Of a stretch of DNA of 64,000 nt, positions 1-8,437 are shown one piece after another (position 1 is the first letter of the stretch; each line of letters begins with the position of its first letter). A model generated the notes under the pieces. The model saw nothing but the letters and a program-made list of their open reading frames with translations, did no database searches and was not told the DNA's origin. Source of the stretch: Granulicella tundricola MP5ACTX9 (GTDB taxonomy: Bacteria; Acidobacteriota; Terriglobia; Terriglobales; Acidobacteriaceae); contig NC_015064.1 of NCBI RefSeq assembly GCF_000178975.2, forward strand, positions 2,976,001 through 3,040,000, in the 5' to 3' direction. The position numbers and the translations under genes were made by a program.

Positions 1-67
1 GGGTGCCGTCCTGCAGATAGAAGGGAATGATGGAACTGGTGATGCCGTTGATGGTCTTGTAGGCCAT
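1..67 (-). CDS. Hypothetical protein, N-terminal fragment (cut by window edge)
   Basis: The first 22 codons of a leftward gene are visible, starting at the ATG at 65-67. An AGGAGC Shine-Dalgarno element sits 5-6 bases upstream, which makes the start convincing. The peptide begins MAYKTINGITSSIIPFY and continues beyond base 1. It lies downstream of the histidine kinase and KaiC-like genes on the same strand, so it may belong to the same transcription unit. Too little is visible to name a family. Confidence 0.55.
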   Translation of the reverse strand, partial: MAYKTINGITSSIIPFYLQDGT

Positions 68-102
68 GAATTGCTCCTGAGAGTGGTTGGTACGTCGACG
101 GC

Positions 103-1308
103 TTACTCCGGCAAGACCAGCGAAAACGTCGTTCCGTGCCGGTCATCTGTGCGGGAACGAACTTTGATGGTGCCGCTGTGCTTTTCGATGATCTGTTTGC
201 AAACCCAAAGGCCGAGCCCATTTCCTATCGAACCTTTGGTTGTGAAGAACGGCTCAAAAATCCTGGGTAGTACCGCCGCGTCGATACCTTGACCACTGTC
301 GGCGAGTGTAATCCGAATACGCGCGCTGCCATTCAGGGGGTCTCGCGAGGTAGATGCTCGGAGCGTGACCCTTCCGCCTTCGCCAAGTGCATCCAGGCTG
401 TTGAGCATCAGATTCGAGATCACTTGCCGCAGTTCGCCAAAGACCGCGGTGATTTGCAGGAGATCGTCGCACTGCTTCTCCACGATGACCTGCGTAGACA
501 CCCTCTTTGCTTGCAGCAGGTCGATGACGGAATTCAGCAAAGTGACAACGAGAAAAGTCGTCGCCTCGGACGACTCACGATAGAAGCCAAGAGTCTGCCG
601 GGTGATGTGGGCTACCCGCTTCAATTCACCGTCAGCCGTCTCCAGATACTGACGTATGGCCGAAGGGGTCTCGCCTGTGGTTTGCGCAAGGAACAATAAG
701 TTCATCGCGGCGTCGAGAGGATTATTGATCTCATGCGCGAGCACCGCAGCCATGCGCCCGGCAAAAGCCAGCTTCTCGCTGCCTATTAGCGCCGCTTCAG
801 CATTTTTTGCCACAATGATCGCGGCCTGCAGTTGAACATTCAACAGATCAGCGGCTTCCGTCAGCTCATGCTGGCGCACCGAGCCCAGCAGCAACGCCTC
901 ATTCATGGCGACAGCGTCCTGATGAAACTGGGCGGCTTCAGTTACCTGGACCATAATGCCGTGGTGGTTCTGGTTCGCCCCGCGCAACGGCCACATCGCG
1001 TACGACCAGTAGAGCGGATGGATACCGTTATGCTCCTGCCCGGTATGGCTATCGGCCAGCCCTGTCTTGGCGACCCGGTCAAGCAGTAACATGCATTCGT
1101 CCGGGCAGTGGGCGATGCTGGAGAAAGCCGTCCCGAGCAATTCATCTTTTGATTTGCCGGTGAGCAGGCAAAAGGCCAGGTTGACGTAGCGGAGAGTATG
1201 TAAGGAACCGCCCAATCCGGCCATCGGCATGGGCGAAGCGTCCGCTACGGCGCGACAAAGCGCCGAAAAATCCATCTCCGCGACGTTGACTATCTGTTCG
1301 GTTGCCAT
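103..1308 (-). CDS. PAS-domain sensor histidine kinase
   Basis: 401-residue soluble kinase. Residues ~15-130 resemble a PAS sensor domain. A coiled linker (~130-175) leads to the HisKA dimerisation helix with the H-box LAHEINNP, so the phosphorylated histidine is H192. The HATPase_c domain follows, with N-box (QVISNLMLNSLDAL), G1 (DSGQGI), F-box (FEPFFTTK) and G2 (GNGLGLWVCKQ). No membrane segments are seen, so it should sense a cytoplasmic signal. It starts 12 bp after the KaiC-like gene on the same strand, so the two are probably co-transcribed. No response regulator is adjacent. Assignment as a histidine kinase is secure; the signal and partner are unknown. Confidence 0.93.
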   Translation of the reverse strand: MATEQIVNVAEMDFSALCRAVADASPMPMAGLGGSLHTLRYVNLAFCLLTGKSKDELLGTAFSSIAHCPDECMLLLDRVAKTGLADSHTGQEHNGIHPLYWSYAMWPLRGANQNHHGIMVQVTEAAQFHQDAVAMNEALLLGSVRQHELTEAADLLNVQLQAAIIVAKNAEAALIGSEKLAFAGRMAAVLAHEINNPLDAAMNLLFLAQTTGETPSAIRQYLETADGELKRVAHITRQTLGFYRESSEATTFLVVTLLNSVIDLLQAKRVSTQVIVEKQCDDLLQITAVFGELRQVISNLMLNSLDALGEGGRVTLRASTSRDPLNGSARIRITLADSGQGIDAAVLPRIFEPFFTTKGSIGNGLGLWVCKQIIEKHSGTIKVRSRTDDRHGTTFSLVLPE

Positions 1309-1320
1309 CTCATCCCCAGG

Positions 1321-2826
1321 TCAAGCCTTCCGGTTGAGTAGAAGATCTTCCGAGCTCAACGCCGAAAGCGGTTGTGGTATCCCAGTGATGAGGTCTACAT
1401 AGTTCTTCAAACGCTCCCCGATAACGACGCCCTCGGTGGTGATTTCATACTTTCGGATTTCCCGGCTGTGCGCGGTTCTGCGCATCTTCACCACCATCAT
1501 GATCTGGCAGAGTTCACCATCGATCTCTACATAGCGCATCCGGATGATGTCGTCGGTGAGGAATGAAATTGAATAGCTGCTGAAAGACAGCTCGGTGAAA
1601 GTCTCCGGCATCTCCAGAGTGCTCAGGATGGTGATTCCGATAGCGGTCAGGGCGAAGATCATGCGATAGAGCGATTCGCGGAAGTCAGTGCGGAACGAAG
1701 GTGCCAAAGCCATCTCGAAGCCGGCCAAGGAATCGATCACCAGACGCTTTGCGCCCGTTCTTTTCACGGCGTCGAGAATCTCCTGCATCATCTCGTCCAC
1801 AGACAGATCCAGTGGCCGCAGGTAGATTACTTCCAGACTTCCTTCCGAAAGCGCAGTCTGAAGGTCTAGTCCGAACTCAGAGGCGCGGGCGGTGTATTCG
1901 TTGGGCCGCTCTTCAAAGACCGCCGCAATGCCCGGTTCACCCGCACGTATGCCCGCAGCGAGGAATTGCGTCGCCATCAGCGATTTACCAGTTCCCGAAG
2001 AACCAGCTATCAGCAGACTGTCTCCCTCTGGAACGCCTCCGCCCATCATCTCGTCCAGCGCCGGAATTCCCATGGACAGACGCTTCACGGTGCTGAATGT
2101 CTTTCTCGCGCCAACTAGCCCAAGGGTGCGTGAGAAGGCTTGCAAGCCAGCTTCGGTGATGCGAAAGGTATGTAACCCCGGCACCGAAGCTTGTCCACGC
2201 AATTTCATGATTTGCATCTTGCGAACGACCGAGTTACGGTCCACTTGCTGAAAGAGCCAGAAGAGGCCGTCGGCAACGGTGAAGACGGGGTTGTCGCGCA
2301 GTTCCAACTCAGAGTACTCGCCAATCAGGAACGTGGTTGCCTCCCAACTGGTGAGCAGCAGCGCCAACTGCTGCACGAACGTTTGCACGGCCATATTTTT
2401 GCCTTCCAGCATCTCGCTGCGCAGCACCGTGCGAAAGGAGTCCACAACCACTATGCTGGGGTTGGCAGCCTCGACCTGTTTGGAAATCTCTGCCAATACT
2501 CCCTCCAACCCGCGCTCGACGAGGTCCTGGCTCAAGTTGACGAAGCGCACGGCATTGTTCAGCTTCGTCGCATCGAAGAACGTGAATTGCTGCTGGTAAC
2601 GCAGCATCTTCAGCGCTGGTTCACCCAGTACAGTGAAGTAAAGCGCAGGCCGCTCCGGCGTGGCGTTGGCAAAGATGAACTGATGGGCCAAGGTGGTCTT
2701 GCCGCATCCAGGCGCTCCGGCGATGATGTTGAATGAAAACTCAGGAAGGCCGCCGCCGAGTACTTCATCCAGCCCAGGTACGCCGGTCCTCAATTGGTTG
2801 ATCTTGACCCTTTTATGCTCGTTCAT
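1321..2826 (-). CDS. KaiC-like (RadA/RAD55 superfamily) double-domain ATPase
   Basis: 501 residues with two KaiC domains in tandem. Domain 1 has Walker A GAPGCGKT (37-44) and Walker B SIVVVD (~124-129). Domain 2 has Walker A GSSGTGKS (275-282) and Walker B RLVID (~361-365). A Glu-Glu pair in FEERPNE (~305) matches the catalytic glutamates of KaiC, but only domain 2 keeps it; domain 1 has a single Glu at that place. KaiC-family proteins form hexameric rings and act as signalling ATPases, in cyanobacteria as the clock core. No KaiA or KaiB is seen here, so a circadian role should not be assumed. The start overlaps the stop of the upstream gene (ATGA, 2823-2826), and the histidine kinase follows 12 bp downstream, so the ATPase and kinase probably act in one pathway. 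Confidence 0.9.
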   Translation of the reverse strand: MNEHKRVKINQLRTGVPGLDEVLGGGLPEFSFNIIAGAPGCGKTTLAHQFIFANATPERPALYFTVLGEPALKMLRYQQQFTFFDATKLNNAVRFVNLSQDLVERGLEGVLAEISKQVEAANPSIVVVDSFRTVLRSEMLEGKNMAVQTFVQQLALLLTSWEATTFLIGEYSELELRDNPVFTVADGLFWLFQQVDRNSVVRKMQIMKLRGQASVPGLHTFRITEAGLQAFSRTLGLVGARKTFSTVKRLSMGIPALDEMMGGGVPEGDSLLIAGSSGTGKSLMATQFLAAGIRAGEPGIAAVFEERPNEYTARASEFGLDLQTALSEGSLEVIYLRPLDLSVDEMMQEILDAVKRTGAKRLVIDSLAGFEMALAPSFRTDFRESLYRMIFALTAIGITILSTLEMPETFTELSFSSYSISFLTDDIIRMRYVEIDGELCQIMMVVKMRRTAHSREIRKYEITTEGVVIGERLKNYVDLITGIPQPLSALSSEDLLLNRKA

Positions 2827-3320
2827 TTCGATTCACACCTTTCATAGTTGACTTCGGAGCAGGGCAGATTCGGCCATGCATTTTGCAAGAGCTGGAGCGT
2901 GAGAGACTCGCCGATGAACGTAGTCATCAGCCCAATGAGCTGGGCAATGAGGACGCCACCCCACTGCGCTGTTTCGCCGTTCAAACCTCGGAGCGAACCG
3001 TTCGGCTCAACTTCCCAGGCGTCGAGGATTTGACACTCCTGTTTCGACAAGGTCAATGCTCGCTCAAGGAGCGAGCGGAATCCCGCTGCCCCAGCGAGCG
3101 TGGCTAACGGACGGCGCAGCTTGTCGCAGACGGATCTGATCGCCTGCACATCCGACATGTCAGACGCAGTCTCATCTCTTTCTAAAGCAAGAAGCTGCTT
3201 GGCGAGATTCCGTGTCGTAGGAGTATCTGAGCATCGCATCGTGTCTTCACTGGCGCTTGTCTGGAGCCCTGTGGGAAGTTTAGCCATAGCCCGTCGCTCG
3301 GGTTGGTCAAAAGAGGACAC
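2823..3320 (-). CDS. Unrecognised protein, paralog of the gene at 3520-4200
   Basis: 165 residues from a GTG at 3320; an in-frame ATG (residue 12) is an alternative start. I do not recognise the family. The C-terminal half matches the divergent neighbour block by block: LRRPLATLAGAAGFRSLLER here against LRAPVGVDGFQALAAR there, ERALTLSKQE against ARALSLAKSQ, and a hydrophobic stretch LIAQLIGLMTTFIGESLTL against LIAQLLGLFLTLLGEAATV. The hydrophobic block (~130-150) is amphipathic rather than clearly membrane-spanning. The stop overlaps the KaiC-like start, suggesting translational coupling and a role in the same signalling pathway. Confidence 0.7.
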   Translation of the reverse strand: MSSFDQPERRAMAKLPTGLQTSASEDTMRCSDTPTTRNLAKQLLALERDETASDMSDVQAIRSVCDKLRRPLATLAGAAGFRSLLERALTLSKQECQILDAWEVEPNGSLRGLNGETAQWGGVLIAQLIGLMTTFIGESLTLQLLQNAWPNLPCSEVNYERCESK

Positions 3321-3519
3321 CTTCTTGTCCGTCGTGGGAGAGTCAATCGAGCAGGGCGAACGTCAAATCGGTCAATATTGCACGGCTTGGCGAAGACGTT
3401 TGACGTAAGGTATGTTGTGCAGCGCCATAACGGCGCAATCCCATGTCTCGTATCGGCAGGGAACTTCTAAGCGGGATGGTCGCTGCGTCTTCCCAGCGAC
3501 CTTAGCGTAAGGAGAACTT

Positions 3520-4200
3520 ATGTATTCTCAAAGAATGATTCACGATTGGGCCCGCAGGCTCGTTGCTTCCGAAGTTGATACGGAATCACCTTCTGCACGG
3601 ACCGAGGGCGCCACCCTTCGCGTCTATGAAAAGCTGCGCCAAAAGCTCCGCGCACCCGTGGGAGTTGATGGATTTCAAGCGCTTGCCGCCCGTGCTCTAT
3701 CTCTCGCGAAGTCGCAGTCTCCCAGACTTAGTACCGTGCAAGTAATGGCGACCGGTGACTTGAGCGGTCTTAGCGAAGTTGAGTTGCAAGCGGGCACAGA
3801 CGAGGAGGACGTGGTCGGGATCATCCTGATTGCACAGCTGCTCGGACTGTTTCTTACACTACTGGGAGAAGCGGCCACGGTGTCTTTGATTGAAAGTGAA
3901 CCTGTTCGGATCGACACCAAATCGGAAATGGAAATACCGGAGGCAACCATCCCCGCCGCGGGCACGAGCTACTTAGGACCCTTTGAAGATATTTTGCTGG
4001 AAGCTGATCAATTGAGGAATGTGAGCGAACGCCTTGAGACCCTTGCGGACAAACATGTCGGTATCGAAGAGGTAATGAGCGTTGCGGGGAGCATTCGCAA
4101 TATTGCGGCGGTGTTGGACGTCTTTACGGTTATCCGAAGCAAGCCTGGCGGTTTGAAGGCGAACGTACTCACCTCACCACAGAATGGCTATTTGAATTGA
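3520..4200 (+). CDS. Unrecognised protein, paralog of the gene at 2823-3320
   Basis: 226 residues with a good GGAG Shine-Dalgarno 8 bp before the ATG. Residues ~30-130 match the neighbouring leftward gene (GFxxLxxRALxLxK...LIAQLxGLxxTxxGE). It carries a further ~90-residue C-terminal helical extension that the paralog lacks, containing LEADQLRNVSERLETLADKH, which looks like coiled coil. The two genes are divergently transcribed from the 200-bp gap 3321-3519, so they may share control. The family and function are unknown. The genomic association with a KaiC-like ATPase and a histidine kinase is the only functional hint. Confidence 0.7.
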   Translation: MYSQRMIHDWARRLVASEVDTESPSARTEGATLRVYEKLRQKLRAPVGVDGFQALAARALSLAKSQSPRLSTVQVMATGDLSGLSEVELQAGTDEEDVVGIILIAQLLGLFLTLLGEAATVSLIESEPVRIDTKSEMEIPEATIPAAGTSYLGPFEDILLEADQLRNVSERLETLADKHVGIEEVMSVAGSIRNIAAVLDVFTVIRSKPGGLKANVLTSPQNGYLN

Positions 4201-4352
4201 AACCAGTTTAGTACCGTCTGACGGAGATACTTTCTTGCGCTACGCATCCGCGGCAGCGGCTGCAAGAAGGTGGCGGGATGTTTAGAGACAAGCGGGATGG
4301 GGGATAGGGGGAAACCGAAGAGGTTTCTCCCGCGTTGCATTTTGGCATTTAC

Positions 4353-4385
4353 AAAGAAAAGCGGGAGCCGATGATCGGCTCCCGC
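4353..4385 (-). terminator. Rho-independent terminator of the ParB-like gene
   Basis: Perfect 12-bp inverted repeat GCGGGAGCCGAT / ATCGGCTCCCGC at 4361-4385. On the minus strand the stem is followed by TTTTCTTT. It lies 7 bp past the stop of the leftward ParB-like gene. The rest of 4201-4352 shows no gene. Confidence 0.8.
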
Positions 4386-4391
4386 TTCGGG

Positions 4392-6098
4392 TTATGCTGC
4401 AATTTTCTTCTTGTTTGGATTTGCCCTTTGCGCTTTGGCCTTTGGAGCGGGTTTCGCAGGAGACTCGATGGGTGTCGGCTGCTTTGCCTTCTTCGCGCCT
4501 GCTTTTTTCTGCGGTGGTGGCGCGAACACGCCTTCGGCTTCGGTGAGGAAGTCGAACTCGCCTTCGCGTGGAATGCCGACGTGTCCGGCAAGGGCTAGGC
4601 GCAGGGCGAAGCGGGTTAGCTTGTCGTCTGCGGTCGTGTCGATGGTGGAAATCAGTACCTCTTCGGCACTGCGCTGTTCGTTTTCGTTGTCTCCTGCGAT
4701 GTCCTCGGCCAGGTCGTCGGCAAAGGTGTAGGGGTCAAGGTTGACGATGGCGCGGAGCAAGACGCGGAGTTGCGCTGCGCTCAGGATGGCTGGGGCATTC
4801 TCAATGATGCGCTCGAACGTGGCTTGGCGGGCTTTGATGATTTCGGCTCTGCGATTGTGCTCGGCTTCGATCGCCGCTTGCTCCCGCTCGAATTGCTGTT
4901 TGCGCTCCTCCTCCCTGCGCTGGCGTTCTTCCTCGTACTCCGCTCTCTGCCGCTCGAACTCGGCTTGACGTTCTGCGGCCTCCTCTTCCGTCTCGGCTTC
5001 TGGAGCGGGTGCCATCGCTGGGACAGGATGGGCGGCTGCTTCGGCTGCGGCCTGTGGGTCGTGTACCGGGCAATGCTTATCGGTGCAGACGGTCAGCTTG
5101 CGGCCAAGCTGCTTGCCATAGACCACGATTGCGGTCTTAGCGGATTGGCACGGCGTTACCGGCTCGGCGTCGGGGTTTTCGGTCACGGCTTCGATCTCCC
5201 GAATGTGGCCGCGCTGAACGGCTCCCGGTCGTTGTTCCTTGGGATTACGCCAGCCGTTCTCGATCTGAAGGAGTCCGGGATGGGCGGCAATCTCCCGGTC
5301 TAGGAATGCCTCAACCTTGACGTGGTAGCAGCTTGAATCAAGGCACTGGTCGGAAACCACGTCGGCAAAAAGTGCGGTGTTGTATCCGCTGCGCCGGGGG
5401 CAAGTGGTGCAAGCTCCGGCCTTCGGGTTGAGGGTGGTATCTTCGTGATCGAAGGGCGCATCCGCGAGAGACAGATAAAGGTTCGTCTGAATCCAAGCGG
5501 AAAGATGCTTGGCGGGTAGCAGATGCGGCTCTTTGTCCTGCCAGTCTTTGCGCCAGCATTGCTCATAAGCTGCGGACTGTGCGTCTTGAGGAAGACGCGC
5601 AAGCAAGTTGGCATGGCTGGCGGTGATGCGCTCGGCGGTAAAGGCCTCCGCAATCGTGGGAATGAGTTGCAGGAGGGACAAACGGGCGTAGATGTGGCTT
5701 GCGCTTTTTCCTGACTTCTCCACTAACGCGGCTACGTCGTAACCGGGCATGTCAAGCAGGCGTTGGAAGCCCTGCGCCTCTTCGTATGGGTGAACGTCCA
5801 CACGCTGCGAGTTTTCAATTAACTGCCACTCAAGCGCCTGGGCGTCGTCGATCTCGACGATACGGGTGGGGACTGAGAAGACTTCGGCAAGTAACGAAGC
5901 GCGGTAGCGCCGTGCCCCTGCGACGATCTCGAAGCCTTGATCGTTGGGGCGGACGGTGATTGGCTGGATGAGGCCGTTGTGCTTGATGGACTCGGCAAGC
6001 TCGTACAGCTTGGCCTCATCGAAGGTGCGGCGGGGGTTGGTGGTTGATTCGTGAATCTGGTCTATGGCGAGGAATTGGAATGCGCTGCTATCTTGCAT
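4392..6098 (-). CDS. ParB/Spo0J-family protein of plasmid/ICE type
   Basis: 568 residues from the ATG at 6098, chosen because GGAGAG lies just upstream and the ParB homology begins there; the open frame continues further upstream but in low-complexity Ser/Pro sequence. The N-terminus is a ParB nuclease-like fold (NPRRTFDEAKLYELAESIK...GLIQPITVRP, then EIVAGARRYRAS, then LIENSQRVDVHPYEEAQGFQ). A helix-turn-helix region follows (VAALVEKSGKSASHIYARL). Next come a Cys cluster (CTTCPRR...CLDSSC), a long Glu/Arg coiled coil (~370-430) and a Lys/Pro-rich tail. This large architecture is typical of partition-like proteins on plasmids and integrative elements. It neighbours a DUF6908-like gene and ardC, consistent with a mobile-element maintenance block. 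Confidence 0.85.
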   Translation of the reverse strand: MQDSSAFQFLAIDQIHESTTNPRRTFDEAKLYELAESIKHNGLIQPITVRPNDQGFEIVAGARRYRASLLAEVFSVPTRIVEIDDAQALEWQLIENSQRVDVHPYEEAQGFQRLLDMPGYDVAALVEKSGKSASHIYARLSLLQLIPTIAEAFTAERITASHANLLARLPQDAQSAAYEQCWRKDWQDKEPHLLPAKHLSAWIQTNLYLSLADAPFDHEDTTLNPKAGACTTCPRRSGYNTALFADVVSDQCLDSSCYHVKVEAFLDREIAAHPGLLQIENGWRNPKEQRPGAVQRGHIREIEAVTENPDAEPVTPCQSAKTAIVVYGKQLGRKLTVCTDKHCPVHDPQAAAEAAAHPVPAMAPAPEAETEEEAAERQAEFERQRAEYEEERQRREEERKQQFEREQAAIEAEHNRRAEIIKARQATFERIIENAPAILSAAQLRVLLRAIVNLDPYTFADDLAEDIAGDNENEQRSAEEVLISTIDTTADDKLTRFALRLALAGHVGIPREGEFDFLTEAEGVFAPPPQKKAGAKKAKQPTPIESPAKPAPKAKAQRANPNKKKIAA

Positions 6099-6180
6099 GG
6101 CTGCTCTCCTTGAGCGGTTGCACTGCTTCGGCGGTTGTGGAGCGGACGCGCTTTCCCATCCGCTCCGGGGCGGGAAAGGG

Positions 6181-6597
6181 TTAGGGGCGTGGGGTATGCT
6201 GCTGCTCGAAGGCTTCGGCGAATCCCTGCAATCGCAGGTTGTTGTCCCACACCTTGGCCAATCGCTCGTGCTGCTGGTGCAAGCTGGTGAGGTAAACGTA
6301 GTGGTCGCCGACAATATTGCGGCTCCACTGCTCGACCCCGACATAATCGTTGCGATAGTAGAAGGGGTTAAGGTGCGCCCCTCCTGCCAAGCCGAACTCG
6401 AAACACATTTCCGGGTCGCGCATCAGGTCGCCGTTCTGTTCACCGTAGTGACAGACAGAGATTGCGGGAAGACCACACGGGCCTGACTCGTCGGTCGCTT
6501 CGATCACCAACGCCATATAAGGCGGGTTCTCGATCTTGAGGTACAGGCCGTGGTGCCAACCTCCGGCCTGTTTGAGGATTTGAAGGATGGTTTTCAT
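6181..6597 (-). CDS. DUF6908-like mobile-element protein
   Basis: 138 residues. Features are an N-terminal MKTILQILKQAGGWHHGLYLKIENPPYMALVIE, a central EMCFEFG and NPFYYRNDYVGVEQW, and no membrane segment. I assign it tentatively to DUF6908, a family of unknown function found beside ardC and parB on plasmids and ICEs. Its ATG overlaps the ardC stop by one base (TAATG), so it was translationally coupled to ardC. Since ardC is now interrupted about 500 bp upstream, its expression may have changed. Confidence 0.65.
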   Translation of the reverse strand: MKTILQILKQAGGWHHGLYLKIENPPYMALVIEATDESGPCGLPAISVCHYGEQNGDLMRDPEMCFEFGLAGGAHLNPFYYRNDYVGVEQWSRNIVGDHYVYLTSLHQQHERLAKVWDNNLRLQGFAEAFEQQHTPRP

Positions 6598-7103
6598 TAC
6601 GCCACCTTCGCCAGTTCTGCATCAGGCATGGCCGCTTGTTCAGCGGTCGGCGGCTGCAATGCGGCAAGGATGACACCGGAGGTCTGCTGGATGACTTCCA
6701 AGCTCTCGGCCAGGAGCGAGGCGTTGCCGTGGTACAGGTGGATGTAGTCGGCGGATGCCGAACCTGTATCCAAGCCAACCGCCTTCCCAATCACGAATGC
6801 GATAGCCTCGGCCTCTGTCTCCCGCACTACCTTCGTGGTGGTGGTGCGACGCTCCGCCTTATGCAACATCTCGTGCGCGAGTTCATGGACTAAGGTGCTG
6901 AACTCCTCGGCCTCGGACTGGCCGGGAAGGATAGCGATCTTCCCGCCGTAGCTCATCCCCAACGCGGGTGCGATCTTCTCGGTGAAGACAAGCTCGATGC
7001 TCTGCGCCCTGATGAAAGAAACGAGGCGGTCTTGGTTCTCGCCTACGGTGCCGCGCATTTCCCTCAAACTCGGTAGCTCTGCGCCTTCGGTCTGCGATAC
7101 ATC
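6597..7103 (-). pseudogene. ardC: ardC, C-terminal half (split antirestriction gene)
   Basis: Reading leftward from 7103 the frame gives DVSQTEGAELPSLRE, then a zincin-type metallopeptidase domain with HELAHEMLHK (HExxH) and a downstream Glu in ETEAEAIAFVIG. These are the C-terminal features of ArdC antirestriction proteins, which help incoming plasmid DNA escape restriction. The matching N-terminal half lies at 10669-11097 on the same strand. Joining the two restores ...GFRNAYVF-DVSQTEG..., which is the expected continuous sequence. The gene was therefore intact before the 3.6-kb element at 7104-10668 landed in it. An internal ATG at 7067 could still give a 156-residue metallopeptidase fragment. 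Confidence 0.85.
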
Positions 7104-7160
7104 TTATCTCGTGATTTGCGCCCGACATGGCCTTGCCACCGCGCGCCGCCGCAGGGAGCG
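7104..7160 (+). repeat. Left terminal inverted repeat of the recombinase element
   Basis: Begins TTATCTCGTGATTTGCG and ends GCAGGGAGCG. It is the reverse complement of 10612-10668 with 3 mismatches in 57 positions, and the match continues weakly for five more bases. Confidence 0.93.
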
Positions 7161-7183
7161 AATGTACTCCTCGATAGCAGTTC

Positions 7184-8437
7184 ATGGATGCTTGGACTGT
7201 TATGCCTACTTACCTTGCGAAGCGAAGTTCAGATGAGATCGGGGTGCGTTTTCGCGTCTGCGACGGCGACGGTAGAGTCATGCCGTTGTGTGATGAGTTT
7301 CTTTTCCAACTCCGGCTGCGGGATTGTTCTGTGTACACGCAACGTGCGTATGCACTGGGCTTGGCGCATTTCTTTACATGGCTCGGCGCGAACGGTGTCG
7401 AACCAGAGCGAGTTACGCGCCAGGTCATAGGCCGGTATATCGCAGACTTCGGGGAGAGCGAGCCGGGTGGTGCCGTGACGACGCGAGCTGCGCCGAAGGC
7501 GCGAAGCGCACGCACGGTAAATCACCGCCTCAGCGTGTTGGCTTCATTCTTCGATTTCCATATTCGTCGCGATACCGAAGACGGCGCCGGTCCCTGGTGT
7601 GGCCGCACGAACCCTGCATCGGGCAAGCTGCTCGACCGCGAGTTGCGGCACGGTATGATGGGCCGCGATCTGCCGCCGCGTACACGGCAACGCGATGGCT
7701 TTCGCCGCAGAGTGCCTTATGAAGTGCCGAAGCGTATCGAGCCGGAAGAAGTTCAGAGGTTGATCGACGCTGCTTCGTCTTTTCGGGACAAGGCGAATCT
7801 TACGCTGCTTTGCCGCACCGGCCAACGGATTGGCGATTGGAACGAGAGTGCCGGAAGGCACGGCATTCTAGGGATGTCTCTGTCGGATGTCGACCGCAAG
7901 CGCGGCCTGATCGTCGTTCGCCTCAAGGGTGCAAGAGACGAACATCGTGTCCCCGTCACCGACGATTTCTGGCCCGTGTACGAGCGCTATCTCAAGGAAG
8001 AGCGTCGCACAGCCGAAGACTGTGAAGCGCTCTGGATTGCTCTGCGGAAGGGACGCGGCAAGCCTTTGACCTATGCAGCGTTCGAGTCGTCGCTACGCTA
8101 CATTGGCGGCAAGGCAGGTGTGCCCGTCCATCCCCATCTCTTCCGCCACACGCTCGCACAAGGCGTTCTCGACCTGACCGGCAACCTCAAGATCGCCCAG
8201 GAGATCCTCGGACACGCGCATATATCGACCACAGCGGACATCTACACGCGCGTCGATCCGGTGTCTCTTGTCACCGCACTGGCAGCGGCGAAGTCCAGCT
8301 TCGACGCCGCACACCGTCCATCGTTGAACGTTCCCAGCGAAGAACGACGATATGTCTTCGACTACGACGCGGATACCATTGCGGAGCTCGAAGACGCCGT
8401 GAACAACCAAGCACTCACAAGGAGACCGCACCCATGA
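7184..8437 (+). CDS. Tyrosine recombinase A of the insertion element (intact)
   Basis: 417 residues. The N-terminal core-binding (SAM-like) domain covers ~35-130 (SVYTQRAYALGLAHFFTWLG). The catalytic domain has Arg215 in RTGQRIGD, Lys248 on the beta-hairpin (VRLKG), His318/Arg321 in HPHLFRH, His344 in LGHAHISTT and the nucleophile Tyr354 in ADIYTRVD. All active-site positions are present, so the protein should be catalytically competent. It overlaps the second recombinase by 4 bp (ATGA), a coupled arrangement. The start ATG lies 24 bp inside the left inverted repeat, so the promoter may be in the repeat. Confidence 0.9.
   Translation: MDAWTVMPTYLAKRSSDEIGVRFRVCDGDGRVMPLCDEFLFQLRLRDCSVYTQRAYALGLAHFFTWLGANGVEPERVTRQVIGRYIADFGESEPGGAVTTRAAPKARSARTVNHRLSVLASFFDFHIRRDTEDGAGPWCGRTNPASGKLLDRELRHGMMGRDLPPRTRQRDGFRRRVPYEVPKRIEPEEVQRLIDAASSFRDKANLTLLCRTGQRIGDWNESAGRHGILGMSLSDVDRKRGLIVVRLKGARDEHRVPVTDDFWPVYERYLKEERRTAEDCEALWIALRKGRGKPLTYAAFESSLRYIGGKAGVPVHPHLFRHTLAQGVLDLTGNLKIAQEILGHAHISTTADIYTRVDPVSLVTALAAAKSSFDAAHRPSLNVPSEERRYVFDYDADTIAELEDAVNNQALTRRPHP

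Noticed and set aside
2191..2736. Rightward 181-codon open frame
   Set aside because: It lies fully antisense to the KaiC-like gene, whose Walker motifs and start signals are clear.
3440..3520. GGAAC-type ECF promoter before the 3520 gene
   Set aside because: GGAACTT is present near 3460, but the distance to the CGTC element is about 19-21 bp, too long for the usual 16-17.
6098..6344. Longer ParB-like start at 6344
   Set aside because: The extra 82 residues are low-complexity and overlap the upstream gene, whereas the ATG at 6098 has a good Shine-Dalgarno and begins the homology.
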